The notes under the pieces: generated by a model
The model's input: only the letters and a program-made list of their open reading frames with translations
Databases searched by the model: none
What the model was told of the DNA's origin: nothing
Shown here: positions 24,701 through 37,139 of the stretch, piece after piece
Layout of the letters: every line of letters begins with the position of its first letter
Position numbering within the stretch: position 1 is the stretch's first letter
Program-made: the position numbers and the translations under genes
NCBI RefSeq assembly: GCF_001640805.2
Contig: NC_066850.1
Span: forward strand, 15,931,036-15,995,035
Length of the DNA: 64,000 bases
Origin: Lates calcarifer
Taxonomy: Eukaryota > Chordata > Actinopteri > Centropomidae
Direction: 5' to 3'

Positions 24701-25876
24701 TGTCAAACTAGATGCCCTGCTGCTCATTTTTGTTCCTGACAGCTCATGGGCCATTTTTGGCTCAGATCTCAGCATTAGATGTAAAACTTGGGGTTCATTT
24801 AGGGGTTAATTGATGTATAGGATTGAGGAGAGCTTATAAGAGCTTATAATTTGGGCTAGGTGCTGAAACTGGGGATGTAGTGGAGAGGTTGTTGGATATG
24901 GAATAATTTAAATCCATCAAGGTATTTATTAGTGATGATGAAAAATGTTTATCTGTGTGCTCAAAGGCTCAGTGTGTTTTCATTAGTCATCCTGTTTACT
25001 AAAGACAAACAACTTCCTGTTAGTGTTTTCATATCTGGCTATACTAACAGCATAGGAACAAGGAGGGTGTTAAATCTGAATTAGATTTGAACAGCCAAGT
25101 CAAAGACATACCTGCTCTGAACCTTCACTGTAACATGTCCCTAAATACAGTATACAAGGAGCAGTTGGGTGAAACTGCTGTGGATTTATAAAGTAACCTA
25201 CAACAGGTATCCTTACTGATTCACCCCTGAGTAACTCTCCGTTTGGTCCAGTGGAGCGGGTAAGTGACAGCCAGCAGAAACTTTCCCTAGACAGATATAG
25301 GTTAAAAACAGTGTCATGCTCCAACATTTCTAAAGGGAAGACCATCTGAGGACAGACAGTCTGAAAGAAGGAATTTTTCACAATTCTCTTGGGTAGTAAG
25401 CTGACAGACTGGCTGATCCTCCATTCTCCCCTGCTTGCACTAAAAACAGACTGTTTATTAAAGCCCTGGAGCTACAACACCTTTGTTTGGGTGGGAAAAA
25501 AGGCCAGTGGGGGGATGGTGAGCAGGTTTCTGCTACACTGGTTTACTGTGGCAGAAATGAGAGAAATCCTACATTGTGCTTCTGTGTGGTAACACAGCCA
25601 TTGCAGCCTGTTTGTTCTGAAATGTGATAGATGAGTAGGCATGATATTACAAAAAAAAAAAAAAAAAAAAAAATCTAGCAAACTGCCCATCCCACATCAC
25701 GTCAAAGGGCACTTTCAAAAAATCATTGGTATTCCAAGCCAAGCCAGTATCTCAAAACAACTCAGGGGCCCGTGGGCTGAATTTTGAACACATTGCACAC
25801 TTAAATCAAAGAAATTAAACACATATGTTTAAGTATTGTCCTGTTGTGGTAACACATTGCTTCTCCCTCCTGACAG
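21713..25876 (+). other. osbpl8: osbpl8 intron, non-coding
   Basis: A G9 run lies near 22290. TTTTTAACCTTTATTTATCC near 23147 resembles the edge of another teleost repeat family (see 26843). An A23 run occupies 25651-25673. I see no supported exon before the one at 25877. Confidence 0.5.
25651..25673. repeat. Poly-A run
   Basis: 23 consecutive A. No retroposon body was recognised to its left. Confidence 0.95.
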
Positions 25877-25929
25877 ATATGCAGTCGTCAGAGCAGCGCT
25901 GACAGGTCTGACTCTGGTTAAATACAACC
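25877..25929 (+). other. osbpl8: osbpl8 exon, 5' untranslated part with a small uORF
   Basis: The exon begins after a good acceptor (TTCTCCCTCCTGACAG). Before the main start it contains a 7-codon upstream ORF, MQSSEQR, at 25879-25902, and a TGA in frame with the main start. The main start codon is therefore the first methionine available in its frame. Confidence 0.5.
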
Positions 25930-25974
25930 ATGGAGTCCTCCTCTGAGTCCCAGCAGGAGCCTGAGAAAACTTTG
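25930..25974 (+). CDS. osbpl8: ORP8 (oxysterol-binding protein-related protein 8), first coding exon
   Basis: It encodes MESSSESQQEPEKTL, ending in phase 0 at a consensus donor (TTG|GTGAGT). The start is in strong context (ACC before ATGG). Human ORP8 begins MEGGLADGEPDRTSLL, and the EPEKT-L block here matches EPDRTSL there. Otherwise the similarity is limited to the ME start and acidic character, so the call rests on position, splice signals and phase as well. ORP8 is anchored in the ER by a C-terminal helix and exchanges phosphatidylserine for PI4P at ER-plasma-membrane contacts; this N-terminal leader precedes the PH domain and is acidic. It is joined by phase to 46905-46941, with or without 44266-44295. 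Confidence 0.65.
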
Positions 25975-26842
25975 GTGAGTCAGCACACTGGCATATTTAG
26001 GTACATTCCCACCTGAACATGCACATGAAGATATTCAAAACAAGAGTCTAACCTACTGTTCCAAAATGGGAATTGCAAAATGATTAGGAAAGTATCTAGG
26101 AATTAATCAAGAAATGTTATAGTGCTTTTAAAGAACAGTAGGTTTCTTAGGTCTTTGTAATTGCTACATATTTGAAGATACAAAGAGCACACCCTATATT
26201 CTGTAGGCTCCACTTAAGATTAAGCAAGTAATCTTGAATCCACCCACCCTGTCTCATTGCCTCTTAATTGTCTCTAATAATTGGTGGTCTTCACTCAACC
26301 TCCATGTATAGTCTTGAGCTGGAAAAGGTTCCTGCTTCCTTCTTTGCGTCAGTGATGGGAAGTTTGTTCCACGAGTACACTCTCTGAACCTTAATGATTA
26401 GCTTAAGGTGCTAATATTGCTAACCTGCCATAGGACTGTCAGGCTCTCTGTGGCAGACACTGCACTTTGCTGCATGTAATTAAACTCCTGTCAGGGTGTG
26501 TGCGTCAGTGGATAGACAGGACAGCTACAGTCACTTTGCCTGGAGACGATTAAAGGTCACATGGAAGTGTGTTTTTAGTCCTCTTTCCTGGGAACAGAAA
26601 TGGTGGTGATGCACCATGAACAGGCCCCTGAAGATGAAAAAGTCATTGTCAACTTCAGTTCTTTCTCTTTGTTTTACGCCACAATATAAGCTGTTGCAAC
26701 TTCTTGTTTGGTGTTGCAGGTTGACAGTGACTTACTGGAGGCAAACCCAGCTAGTTCCTCATCATTTGAGTTTTTTATGTGTGTTTACTCAAAATAAACT
26801 ACACAGCAGGAACACTTTGGCTCAAAACATGGCACGATATAC

Positions 26843-26940
26843 AACCTTTATTTAATCAGGTACAGTAGTCTCATTGAGACGTACTTAGAAAGAAACAGGT
26901 TGAGAGAGGGAACGCACAGCAAACATTGCCATTTACACAC
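26843..26940. mobile_element. Teleost dispersed repeat fragment (ACCTTTATTTAA type)
   Basis: AACCTTTATTTAATCAGG followed by TCTCATTGAGAC matches a common fish repeat that typically reads ACCTTTATTTAACCAGG...CTCATTGAGA. Only this edge is recognisable; what follows is diverged. Confidence 0.5.
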
Positions 26941-27284
26941 AAGCACATTCATAAAAAGACATCATTAAAAGGTCCAACATAAAAGTCATCCAATGAGACA
27001 TTAACATTTTTAAGTTCTTTATTATTCACTGTTTATATTGTGCAAAGTACTGGAGGACAAGTTCAGGATCACTCTGTATTGAGAAGATATGCAATATACT
27101 AAAGCAGCTTCAGAAGGAGACATTTACTGACAAAAATGTCAGTCATGTATGTGTAGTAGTATGTTGTTTGTTTGTGTGTTGTTTGTGAGGATCATACAGT
27201 ATATCACAATGTTCAACTGTATCAAGTTATTTTACGGGGGCATAAGCAGCAGGAGGGTACATGATATTTCAAGTATTTACAGAC

Positions 27285-27308
27285 ATGAAATATGTATTCT
27301 GCTAGCTT
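27285..27308 (+). repeat. 24-bp exact repeat, copy 1
   Basis: The 24-mer beginning ATGAAATATG and ending GCTAGCTT is identical to 30761-30784. The flanks do not match. Confidence 0.8.
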
Positions 27309-28980
27309 TCATGTTCTTATTCTGATGTAAGAAACCAATTGTTTCTTTAGTTTCTGTGTCACTTGTTCCAAATGACACACAACCACACATGAAATACCAC
27401 TTCCCTCCTCTCAGATCCCAGCATCGTCAGTCTGCCCTTTCATTTCACCTTAATCATAATCCTCGGTAGCCATTTTTGCAGCGAGCGGGAGGGCAATTAT
27501 AATAGCAGATAACAGCGTTGATAACAGTGCTGGCCATTGCTCCCTCAGGCCTCCACACACAATTGTATGGGAGCAGAGCTAAAAGCCCTTTCCTACTTCT
27601 ATGAGTCTTGCTTAGAATGGGAGTGAGTTTTAATAACACTCAATCTATGTCATTAGTGCAAGCTAATTTCTCACCCCGCCTTCTCTGGAGCCTGTTTTAG
27701 TGGCTGCATAATGAAACTGCTGATGCATGAATTGGTTTGAAAGCCATGTCGTTGTATTTACTGCTTCTTTTGAATGCTTTCTTTTGGATTGAATTGAATT
27801 TGATGAATGTGTACCTATCTGTGATTTAGCAATAAACCTCCTTTGTGGAGACTCTGGGACAGTGTGTTATCACTTGATCACACATTATAAGCGGCTGCAG
27901 TGCCAGGATGGTGTGAGACTTAGACTGTGGGACGTATTGTGTTGCTGGCATATCCTGCTGTCTGCTGAAAGGGCCCGTTGGTAGAGAGGATGGCTCCCAA
28001 CACGAGATGAAAGGCTCTGGGAAGCACGCCAGGTGTCTGCCGCTTCTCCCCTTGCTCTGACATCCTCACAGTCAGGAGACGCTTCAGGAAGGTTTATGGC
28101 AGCCTGCCCCCCCTCCTGTTTCAAAAATCCACCACCATTCAGTCTGCTGTCATTTGCATTGTACATACTGTAATGAAAGCGCTGGTGACCTGCTGTTCAG
28201 AATAGGCAGCAGTGAAAAGGCACATAGACAACCATTATGCACTTAAACAATGGCATGGAGGTGGCTCAGAGATAAGAAAAGAGGATCTGTGACTAGGAGA
28301 TCACTGACTGACGGGGTTTCAACAGCTGAAATAAATGAGAAAAACTTTTATCCTCAGAGGATGTTGAATTGCCCTTTTGCGGGGCATTTCACGTCCATTT
28401 GTTCCAGAGGAGCTTCTCAGTTGCCAACAGTAAAACACTGGTTGTGCTGGAAGTTCCCCCAATAGGAATGTAAGACAGGATATTACTGGGAAAAGATATG
28501 ACCTCATTTCTCTTTCGTAGAAGTTTTAAAAAATGTAGTCATTGCACTCACTCCGGAACAAGATAGTTAACCATTCCCATCTGGTGGAGCTGCACCACAT
28601 GCCCACAGCACCAACTCTTCTTTGAGCACTGATTGGTCCTCAAATGACAAGTACACTTGCATCTAATGCAACCTGACTTTCTAGCTGCAGGAAAGTAGTA
28701 CAGGGCTCAAGATTGAAAGACTTTCACAAACTTGAAACTAGCAGAGGATTCTGGCCTGTGTGCATTTTCTTCTTGTTTACTGCCCATAAATATCTGTATT
28801 GACAGTCTGTGAAAGGCAAGATTACTTTGATGATAAAAATCGACAAACTGGTGTAACCCCTTAATGGACTCTTTTCATGCGTGACAGGAAGCCCTCCCCC
28901 ATTCGGTGAATCATCAACATGAAAATCTAAACCGATATGAAAGATTGCTGAGTCTAGTGCTGAGTCTGCTGCTAGGGATG

Positions 28981-29093
28981 ACAGTGTCCGTCGGTCCAGA
29001 ATAAAATCGCTCAACAACTTTTTGATGGATTGTCATGAAATTTGATACAGATATTTATGGTCTTCAGAGGATGAATCCTAATGATGGTAAAGA
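28981..29093 (-). mobile_element. Dispersed teleost repeat, family A, copy on minus strand
   Basis: Read on the minus strand it gives CATTAGGATTCATCCTCTGA, then a segment ending CATGACAATCCATC, then GTTGTTGAGCGAT and GGACCGACGGACA. This is the 3' half of the family seen at 21440 and 54340. Confidence 0.7.
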
Positions 29094-30760
29094 CATGCAT
29101 GTTTCAAAGACAATGTTCTGATCTAATAACTTTTAAAATGTGTTTTTTTGACACTGATCAATAGAAAAGACCCTTAAATGTCAACAGATATCTGCAAAGG
29201 GACATCCCTGCTTCAGTTGCTTTCCTAGAATACCTAGAATGCCTTTTGACATCAAGAGAGCGGGCATGAACTTTCAGTGCGGTTACAGAATATCCACATA
29301 TTTATTTCAAAACTGATCATTTAGTTGTGGCTAGATTTGATGTGGTGCTGACTACAGCCTTAAAAGTTAAATATACAAGATTTTAAAGCAGCAATCAACT
29401 ATTTTCTATCCAAGTGGAGAAATGGCATCCTGAGCAGAGAATGAAGACATGCTCCCGAAGTATGTGTTGTAATCTGAGCCTCTCCGTTCTTTGTTTTGGT
29501 AGCTGGCCCGGCCACATGTGCATGTTCGTGCGAGTCCCATCTGTTGGCTGAAGAGAAGCCGAAGGTGTGACAGACGAAACATTTGTTTTGTTTGTTCATT
29601 TGGTCTGAGATGCTGGTGCTCTTGTGCGACATCTAGTGGCAATGAATGTCCTATCGATATAACCTTTAAAAGGCAACGTGTCTTGCAACTGCACTGCATT
29701 ATGGTCAATTGAAGTTTATATCTGTTCCTCTGCTATAATCGATCTATCTTACTAGTACAGAATATAACAGTAGTATCTTTTTCACACAGAGAGCCAATGG
29801 TGATGTTCACAATTGATGTGATCGGTTGTAAACCTTGATGATTGATGTCATAGGCTAACAATGTCTGACATATTCAAAACGATAGCCCAGGTAAAAAGCA
29901 CATATAAAATAACAGTAAAAAGTAATTAGATAGAGCAAAGTACAAAGTCTTGGTTCTCAGACCTGCTGTGCCACATAATGTGACAGGAATAAGCTGCAGA
30001 AGGTTGCAAGAAGCCAGAGGTGAAAACTGGCTTCAGGCTGCTCTCAGGGAGCGAGAAGCTGAGGCTGCATCAGCTACCGTACATCAACGGTCGGTGCTGT
30101 TGACAGAGCCAAGATGACAGCCTGGGCTTATGAGACACATTCTCACCACTAAAGTAAATGGGTTAAAGTAAACAGGAAAAGCAAGCTTATCCTCCACGGC
30201 TTTAGCTTGGCCTCAGATACGGAAAAAACTGCAAGTGAAAGTCTGAAAATATACAGTAATTTTGAAAAGACTTGACAAAGTGAACTTCAGATGATGTGGG
30301 GGAAGTTGCAGATTTTATCATTCTGGATTTAACTAAGTGCAGTGGAGGATCTGCCAAGATTTATTCAGTTCTTTTCCTGACAGACAAATCGGTGATCCAG
30401 CCCGGGTAAGGTGCTGGGTGGGCTGATGATTTGAAGGCATTAATCAAGACAGTATGGATTTATTGACACTGGGAATGACAAAGGCGAGGGCATGTCTCAT
30501 CACGAAGGTTGGATAAGTGGTAGACACTGGTGTGTGTGTGTTCCCCATAAAGATGCAACCATTAAAGTATTGCTCTTTACTGCAGGACGAGTAGGACCGT
30601 AGAAGAATTGCTAAGACATTTAGCGCTTTGTTTTTTGCTGGTGTGAATCAATCAGTGCACAATGATATGCCAGGCACACACACATCCCTTTCAGAGTATC
30701 CAGTTCCTTTGGCTCAAGGAAGGTAATATATTGTGTGTCAGCATATTCGCTGCAGTTATG

Positions 30761-30784
30761 ATGAAATATGTATTCTGCTAGCTT
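30761..30784 (+). repeat. 24-bp exact repeat, copy 2
   Basis: Identical to 27285-27308; see that entry. Confidence 0.8.
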
Positions 30785-32428
30785 CAGTACTGAGAAGTGA
30801 GACAAGTGGCAGCTCCCCTCGCAGTAATACAGTGGCAACTATTATGCATGTCCACTTTTACAGATTCTATAACTATCATACCCTGGTACTTATATACAGC
30901 CCTATACACAGTTGTATTCAGTGTCATTCAAGCATTCATAAATGTATCCTCCATTTACTGAAAAGTATGCAGAATGTCATGCACTAATGGAGCTGTGTGC
31001 AGAAAGAACACTGGAAAACTTTAGGTTACATGCACATGTCTGAGTGTGTGTGAGATATCTCACTATGGAATATGCCAGATACTGAAACAAAGGCCATGAA
31101 ATACAGTTTGAAGCTTAAGCTTAAAATTCCCCAGTAAAGATAAATATCATCAATCTTGTGAGTATAAATCTGTATAAATCCTACACTGTGAAATATTGAT
31201 AACCAGGGAGCTTATATCTTGGGTCAGTTAAGTTCATCAGTTGAAATCCTTCATTTTTGATGGTAGTTAGCAGCACCATGTCTCTTGGCAGCAAAAGAGC
31301 AACAGCATGTTGTCTGTTAACGTGGGAAAAACAGATGATAATGTTACAGTTTGTTTTGGCAGGGTTTCTGTAAGTGTCTTGTTACTTTGTTTACCAGGGA
31401 TGTGTCTCATTGCTTGGGAGAGTGTAAGTGGCTAGCACTCTCTGTGCTTTGTGGGATGGTGATGCTTCAGGAAGCTTTTTTCCCTGTTTGTGGCGTTTCC
31501 TGTCTTTGCTGGCACAGGTTTTTGGCTGAAGTAACTTTAAGTAATCTAGCCCTGTTTCAGGCTACCTCATGCAATTCATGGTCAAACAAGGCTTTAGGTA
31601 GCCCAAGTAACTCCACACCACCAACATCTTTCTTTATATATCTACAACAGCTTTTTACATTCTTGCGACTGTTTGTCATTTTCTGTTTCAACATAAAAAG
31701 GTCACATGTACTATGAAAGACAAATGGTAAAGGCACAGTAGCCGCATCGGCTCCAAGGAGCACTCAGAAACAGTACAGGTGACATTAATTATTATGAATG
31801 AAATTATTTAATCATTCAAAGAAAAACAGAAAAATTGATATTAATATTGTCAGCCGTAAAATATTTTGTTGCCATTTGATTTGTACTCATGCTGAAATAA
31901 ATTCTCTTCAGAGGTGGTACTCTTCAGTGGAATGTTTCATGTCTTCTACCGTCATCTTATGTCTAATTAGATGCACTAAACTGTAATTTATATACAATCA
32001 GATAAAGATAGAATCGTGTTCTCCATATAACTAATGTGGGTGCGTTTCCGTACAGTTTTGAGTCATGTAATACGTGTCCTGTGAATACAGTTTTGACTGA
32101 AATGCTGCATTCTCAAGGAACGATAACATTAAATCAAGGTAACTGCACTTACAACAGTTACTTTTAAGAGTATTTGTGCTGCTGCCACAGTAGCTACCAT
32201 AAATGGGTGCTTTGTTTGGTACTTTTTTTCTTTGAGGAAACATTGTCAAAGTCACAGACTGAATCACACTCAGCAGGAGTTTCCTGCCTGCAGCTGGGCT
32301 CTTTAGTCTAATTAAAATGGCCACTGTTCCATTGCAAATAAGCTTTACATTTCTGACTGTGGTGGATGCAGTTTGTTTTGTGCAATGTGTTTGTGTGTAG
32401 TTTGACTTCCACTAGTACCACTCAGTAC

Positions 32429-32510
32429 AGAATCAGAATCAGACTTTATTGCCAAGTAAGTTTGCACATATAAGGAATTTTTCTTGGTATATTGGTGCTA
32501 GTGCGAGGAA
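32429..32510. mobile_element. Teleost dispersed repeat fragment (AGAATCAGAATCAG type)
   Basis: AGAATCAGAATCAGACTTTA followed by TTGCCAAGTAAGTTTGCACA and AAGGAATTTTTCTTGG closely follows a very common fish repeat tail, in which TTTATTGGCCAAGTA...GGAATTTG is usual. It is probably the end of a truncated LINE or SINE. Confidence 0.65.
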
Positions 32511-34379
32511 CGAGGCATTTTTTTGTCAGATGAAAATAATTTCTCTAATCTAACCTCATGATGGGAATCACGGTGATCTCTCTCAGCAGACTAGATGTAT
32601 ACTGCTCTGTTACAACTGTTCCTTTGTAGGCCTGCTGAGAAAAGAATTAGCCTGCTCCCCATGTCAGGATAGAGCAAAAAGTTTTGGGCATCATTTCACT
32701 TCTGTGAAGGAGTGTTTCCAGAGCTTGAAAGAGCAGCCTGCTGAATATGCAATGTATGTAAAAAATTAAAAATACTGTCAAAGTTTGTTTACTCTTTTTC
32801 AGCTCTATGCAATCTCACTTTCATAAAGCTTGATTGATTCACATTCAGTAGTTGCCTAATCTCATCTTCTTAGTGTCTTTCAGCTCATTGTTTTGGTTTT
32901 ACGGTACACAACTTTACTATTTTGGTTTATTGACACAGCTCTCTCTACTTTGTTCTGCAGCTACAGCAGCTGTTTTAGAGAAGCTTGGAAAACCCACTGT
33001 ACTTCTGTTCATCACAGCACCAAACCACAGACAGACACAACTAGCAAATTGCTCAAGAATACTGTGACAGTACTGACTCTTAATTCCTCACAGTTTTCTT
33101 TGTTGGATGCACACATGTAGTTAAAGTTTAGTTTAGTTTGTTAATCACTGATGTTACAAAAGGTATTAACTGCATTTTAACTGGGTCAGCATTTTTGCTT
33201 TCTTGCCCAGAGTTAGACAAGAGGTTTAATACCACTTTGGAATAGATTTGTTCAAAGCAACTGCCAGCAGTCTGTTATCTTAGCATTCATACCAAAAACA
33301 GTTTGTGCAATCTGTACAAAATTCAAAGTTAAAATCTGCATGTAATGGTTATACGTGGGGTTGTGTGTCTGACTATTTCTTGGACAGGCACAGTCACTTC
33401 CTTGAGCAACCGCATAGTGACAACAAGACTCCAGGAGTATATATCTAACAAACAAAAATGATGTGAAAGATGGTGGCTTTGAAATGGCTTGCCAGGAAGA
33501 TTAAAAAAACAAAACCAGTCACATGTTGAATTTTCTCACAATCTTAACTTTTCACAGTGCATGTACTGTCACCAATCCTTTTATCAGATGTAAATCATAT
33601 TTTGAGCAAGCTGATGACAAATGTGGTAAGTCATGTGTTACCATTTCTGAGAGCAGCTCCCAGTACTAGCAAAAATGTTGAAGCATTGTGAAAAGCAAAC
33701 ACAGTAGAACTCAGTTTCACCTTGCTTGAGGAGACTAAATGTGTTTATTGGTGAGACTCACATGGAAAATATTTGGGTCTTGTTTTGCTAATGATTTTTT
33801 TTTTTGAAGCTGAGACTAAATTCAGATTGAATCCAGCGTCTTGCATCATCTGTAAACGACTGTTGGTTATTGCATCTGCAGTAATGACAAACTTATGCAG
33901 CATCGTATCTTTAAATGGCCACTGTTCTGTGGTGTGGGGAGTGCAGTTAGGCAGATAAATGGAAACAGTAGCAGAGGAGAATGCATTAAAGCTTGCATTA
34001 TTGGCCCCATAACAAGGTTGCAGGGCAGCTGCGTCGTGCATGCGTCCTCCTCTGGGGTGATTTTCCATGATAGCCGTGGAGATTGGCTCTGTGGCTTTGG
34101 TTTATTGGTGCAGAAGGGCCTCAGTCAACAAGAACACGAAGAAGAGCCGTGTGGTTACAGTAACTGTGCTCGAGGGCGTACACGCAGCGCTTATTTGCGC
34201 TAATGAGACGCCCAATACACTAGATTTTGATTGTGGCTTTAAGTTCAACCCTTTTATCAACAGCTACAACCTACTTCCTTGTTTTTGTGGTTGTGGTGTT
34301 TTGCTGGTTTGTGTATCAGATACATGCCTGACAAACATGATTAAAGGACCTGTGTTGTTGTCATAATGCGTGATAAGGA

Positions 34380-34714
34380 GATCACAGAGACAAAAAAGTA
34401 GATGAAGGAAAAGAAGGGATGAGATGCATGGATGGAGAGATAGTGAGAGGGAAAATCATGAGTACTTTAAGGCCACAGAAAAGCAGAGGAAGAATAAACA
34501 AATGCCAGTGATGTAACAAATTTACAGAGTAGGACAACAAAAAAATTACTGAAGGCTCCGAGTGATGACATGAGAAGAAAAAGAGAAGGAAAGAGAGGAA
34601 AGAGCGCTCATCAGAGACTGAGAGAGAAAGAGGGAAGGAGAGGGAGAGGGAGAGGGAGGTTCGAATTCTCTCGCATGCTTGTTCTCTCTGCCTTTTCTCC
34701 TCCCTTCAGTGTTT

Positions 34715-34758
<44 letters not shown>

Positions 34759-34789
34759 TCTCTGTGTGTGAGAGAGAGAGACGGGGCTG
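34380..34789 (+). promoter_or_regulatory. osbpl8: Promoter-like purine/pyrimidine-biased region
   Basis: Strongly purine-rich DNA (GA-rich, 34380-34655) switches to a pyrimidine-rich stretch, a 42-bp (GT)n run, and a short (GA)n run. This directly precedes the candidate exon ending at 34896. Such tracts are common at teleost promoters; I infer an internal osbpl8 promoter. Confidence 0.3.
34716..34757. repeat. (GT)n microsatellite
   Basis: About 42 bp of alternating GT, followed by CTCTCTGTGTGTG and (GA)n. Confidence 0.95.
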
Positions 34790-34896
34790 AGCTCAGTGGC
34801 TTGTCGTACCAGGTTTAGTCTGATCAAGAAGCGGTAGCAGCGGCAAGCTCACCTCCCTCGACTGAGTGACACACGGTGCGCATTTCCTCCATTTCT
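34790..34896 (+). other. osbpl8: Candidate alternative untranslated first exon of osbpl8
   Basis: A CpG-containing segment with no ATG-initiated frame through the donor ends at a consensus donor (TTTCT|GTAAGTG, GT at 34897-34898). The 5' end is not defined. If it spliced directly to 48863-49033, the first good in-frame start would be MSQRQ, giving a short ORP8S-like protein. Confidence 0.35.
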
Positions 34897-36052
34897 GTAA
34901 GTGAACCTTAACACTGTCAAACTGTCAGAACGGGAAGCAGGGGCAGGCAGATTAGACTGAGCCGAAATTGATCGTAGTATATGCAGTCAAATTTGAAGAA
35001 TATTGTTTGTTCCACAATAAGATGTAGACATATTTAAAACCTGGCAGTCACTCTTATTAAACAGTTTGTAGCCATGTGGTGTTGTCATTGTTAGATTTTT
35101 TATAAGCTTTAGACTTGAGGTTTCATTCTTGAACACAGAGTCTATTGTGTTGTTTCCACCAGCTTGTTGTTTGCTCAGTATGTTGTCACTGAATGAAGGC
35201 TGAGCACTCGCTGCCACGCTTGCTCAAGGGCTACGTGTACAGCTAACTCAGATCATGCCGTCTCTATTAGCTTGGTAGAGAGTTGGGTGGCTGACTATTT
35301 GTTGCTTCAAGTGTCTTCACAGAGTTCTTTGTGTGGAAGTAGGGGGTGCTGCTGCAGGCTGATACCCAATGCATGGATCTAATCGAGCCTAATGACACAG
35401 AGGGGAGGTCTGTCTCTGGTTGCTTGCAACTTGGGAGGAGCCACATTGAGTGCTTTATAGAAACATGATAGCTCCTTAATGCAACACACTCAAGTCCAAT
35501 TAAAAACCCATTGGGGCTTGCAACAAAAAATACAATGAAATGGTTTTATTTTCTATCTGGTAATCACATCAATTAGCAGAAAAAAATGGCAATCAATATT
35601 CTTAATTGACACCTAAATGTCCAACCATGTGCAGGGCTCATTTGAATGAGGGTAAATTAACCAGTTATCTATTGCTGGGATGCAGTTACGTAACAGCAGT
35701 TTTCCAGGAATGGTTGTGTTTTTGTTTTTCGTTTTTGTCCCCACAAAAGAGGCTCTGCAGGAGTCTTGGCCGCTGCTCAGGGGTGCAGGCAGCTGGGCTG
35801 AAGTGAGCGTAATCAGATTGATAGTACTAGCACAGGCCTGTGTTCATTTATTCTGAACAGCTGCTGGAGTCTGGAGATTGACTTGATGCTGTTTCCTATA
35901 ACAGGACAGAGAAGCATTTTTGAACAAGCATTATGGTAACCGCAGTCTGAAGTGACTGTTTAGTTTGGACCAACAAAACCCTTAACCATAAAAATTAATT
36001 ATAACCTGATTATCATCATTATTCAGTTCAGTGTTCATGTTGGCTGTTTTGA

Positions 36053-36118
36053 GTGATGGAAGAAGTATTCAGAGGCTTTACTTAAGTCTAAGTAGCAAAA
36101 CCACAATAGAAAAATACC
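36053..36118 (+). mobile_element. Teleost dispersed repeat fragment (GAAGAAGTATTCAGA type)
   Basis: GTGATGGAAGAAGTATTCAG, then CTTTACTTAAGTCTAAGTAG and ACCACAATAGAAAAATAC, closely follow a widespread percomorph repeat edge (usually GAAGTATTCAGATCCTTTACTTAAGT). The remainder is not recognisable. Confidence 0.7.
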
Positions 36119-37116
36119 ATATGTCATAGGTCATAGTCATTGGTTAACCATGGTAAAATTCCAGACAGTATCACAGTTTCAAATTTTTAATTACCATTAA
36201 AACCATGTTTGATTACTGCACTTTGAAAACCAAATGTGAGTGCAGCATTCAGTGTGGGTTTGTTTTGCATCATTGACAACATGGCAGAAGGCAGTGGTGC
36301 CGTCTCTGCCCTCCGCCATGTTTTCAGAGAGTTTTCTGCCGTCACTGCTTGATATGGGGACTTTGTCTGTCTAACTTGCTAATAGCCTGGCAGTAATTTA
36401 AACAGAATCTTTGAGAGTTGCCTACATGATGTGTTGTGTGTCTGCACACTCTTTTGTTCCTGCTAAATCCAGCAGTCGTCAAGTTTGTTGTAAAAGTCTT
36501 CCAGTAGGAAAAACACTATAGACTCCTATAAAAAACTTCTCTGTATTTATGTCAGTTGTTGGGCTCATCACTGTTACTATCACCATCCTCTTAAGACTCA
36601 TTTGTAGGCAGTTTATGCAAATTGGGCATGCAGCAGACAAACCTTGTCCTCATGTACAGTGACATAACCTTTAAAAAATTCAGTCTAAAAAAATCAGTCT
36701 GTTATGTGTATTGTATTTTGACATTTCACATTCACAATATACAGTTAGTGATGATTTTGGTTACTTGAAAATGTTATACTGTTTCATCTCTCATCAGGCA
36801 CCGGTTCAGTTTTCTCACTGTTGAGCCAATCCTTGATGGCGCTGTGAGGTTTTGAATTTCAAATTTTTTTCTAATTTTATGAAGGCTAGGACATTCCCAA
36901 TTTGCTTGACCGTGCAAAACAGGCATTCACTTATGTGTCTAGGTTCTGTGAATGGCATAAAAATGGCAAAACAGCATTTGACCTCATTATCTTTAGTTGA
37001 ACTGTAGCACAAATATCAGTCTGCCCTCTAAATAATTTTAGATAATTAGTATTGCTGCTAACCTTCCTCTTAAAAACATTTACCCTGTCTCCTCTATGCT
37101 GTCCCTGAACCCTGAG

Positions 37117-37139
37117 CCCCCCCCCCCCCCCCCCCCCCC
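37117..37139. repeat. Poly-C run
   Basis: 23 consecutive C, followed by GCAG. On the minus strand it is a G23 run with quadruplex potential. It could be part of an acceptor site, but no plausible exon follows. Confidence 0.95.

Larger units (their letters stand above)
25975..34379 (+). other. osbpl8: osbpl8 intron, non-coding
   Basis: It holds several repeat fragments listed separately. A segment at about 29382-29670 has TTTAAA at both ends and ACATCTAGTGGCA near its right end, a word common in teleost transposon remnants, but I cannot fix its boundaries. No exon is supported. Confidence 0.5.

Noticed and set aside
29382..29670. MITE with TTTAAA ends
   Set aside because: Only six bases match at the ends and no target duplication is visible. 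It may be a repeat, but boundaries are not supportable.
31351..31716. 121-codon plus-strand open frame
   Set aside because: Cysteine- and phenylalanine-rich random-looking protein with no conserved motif and no flanking splice or promoter signals.
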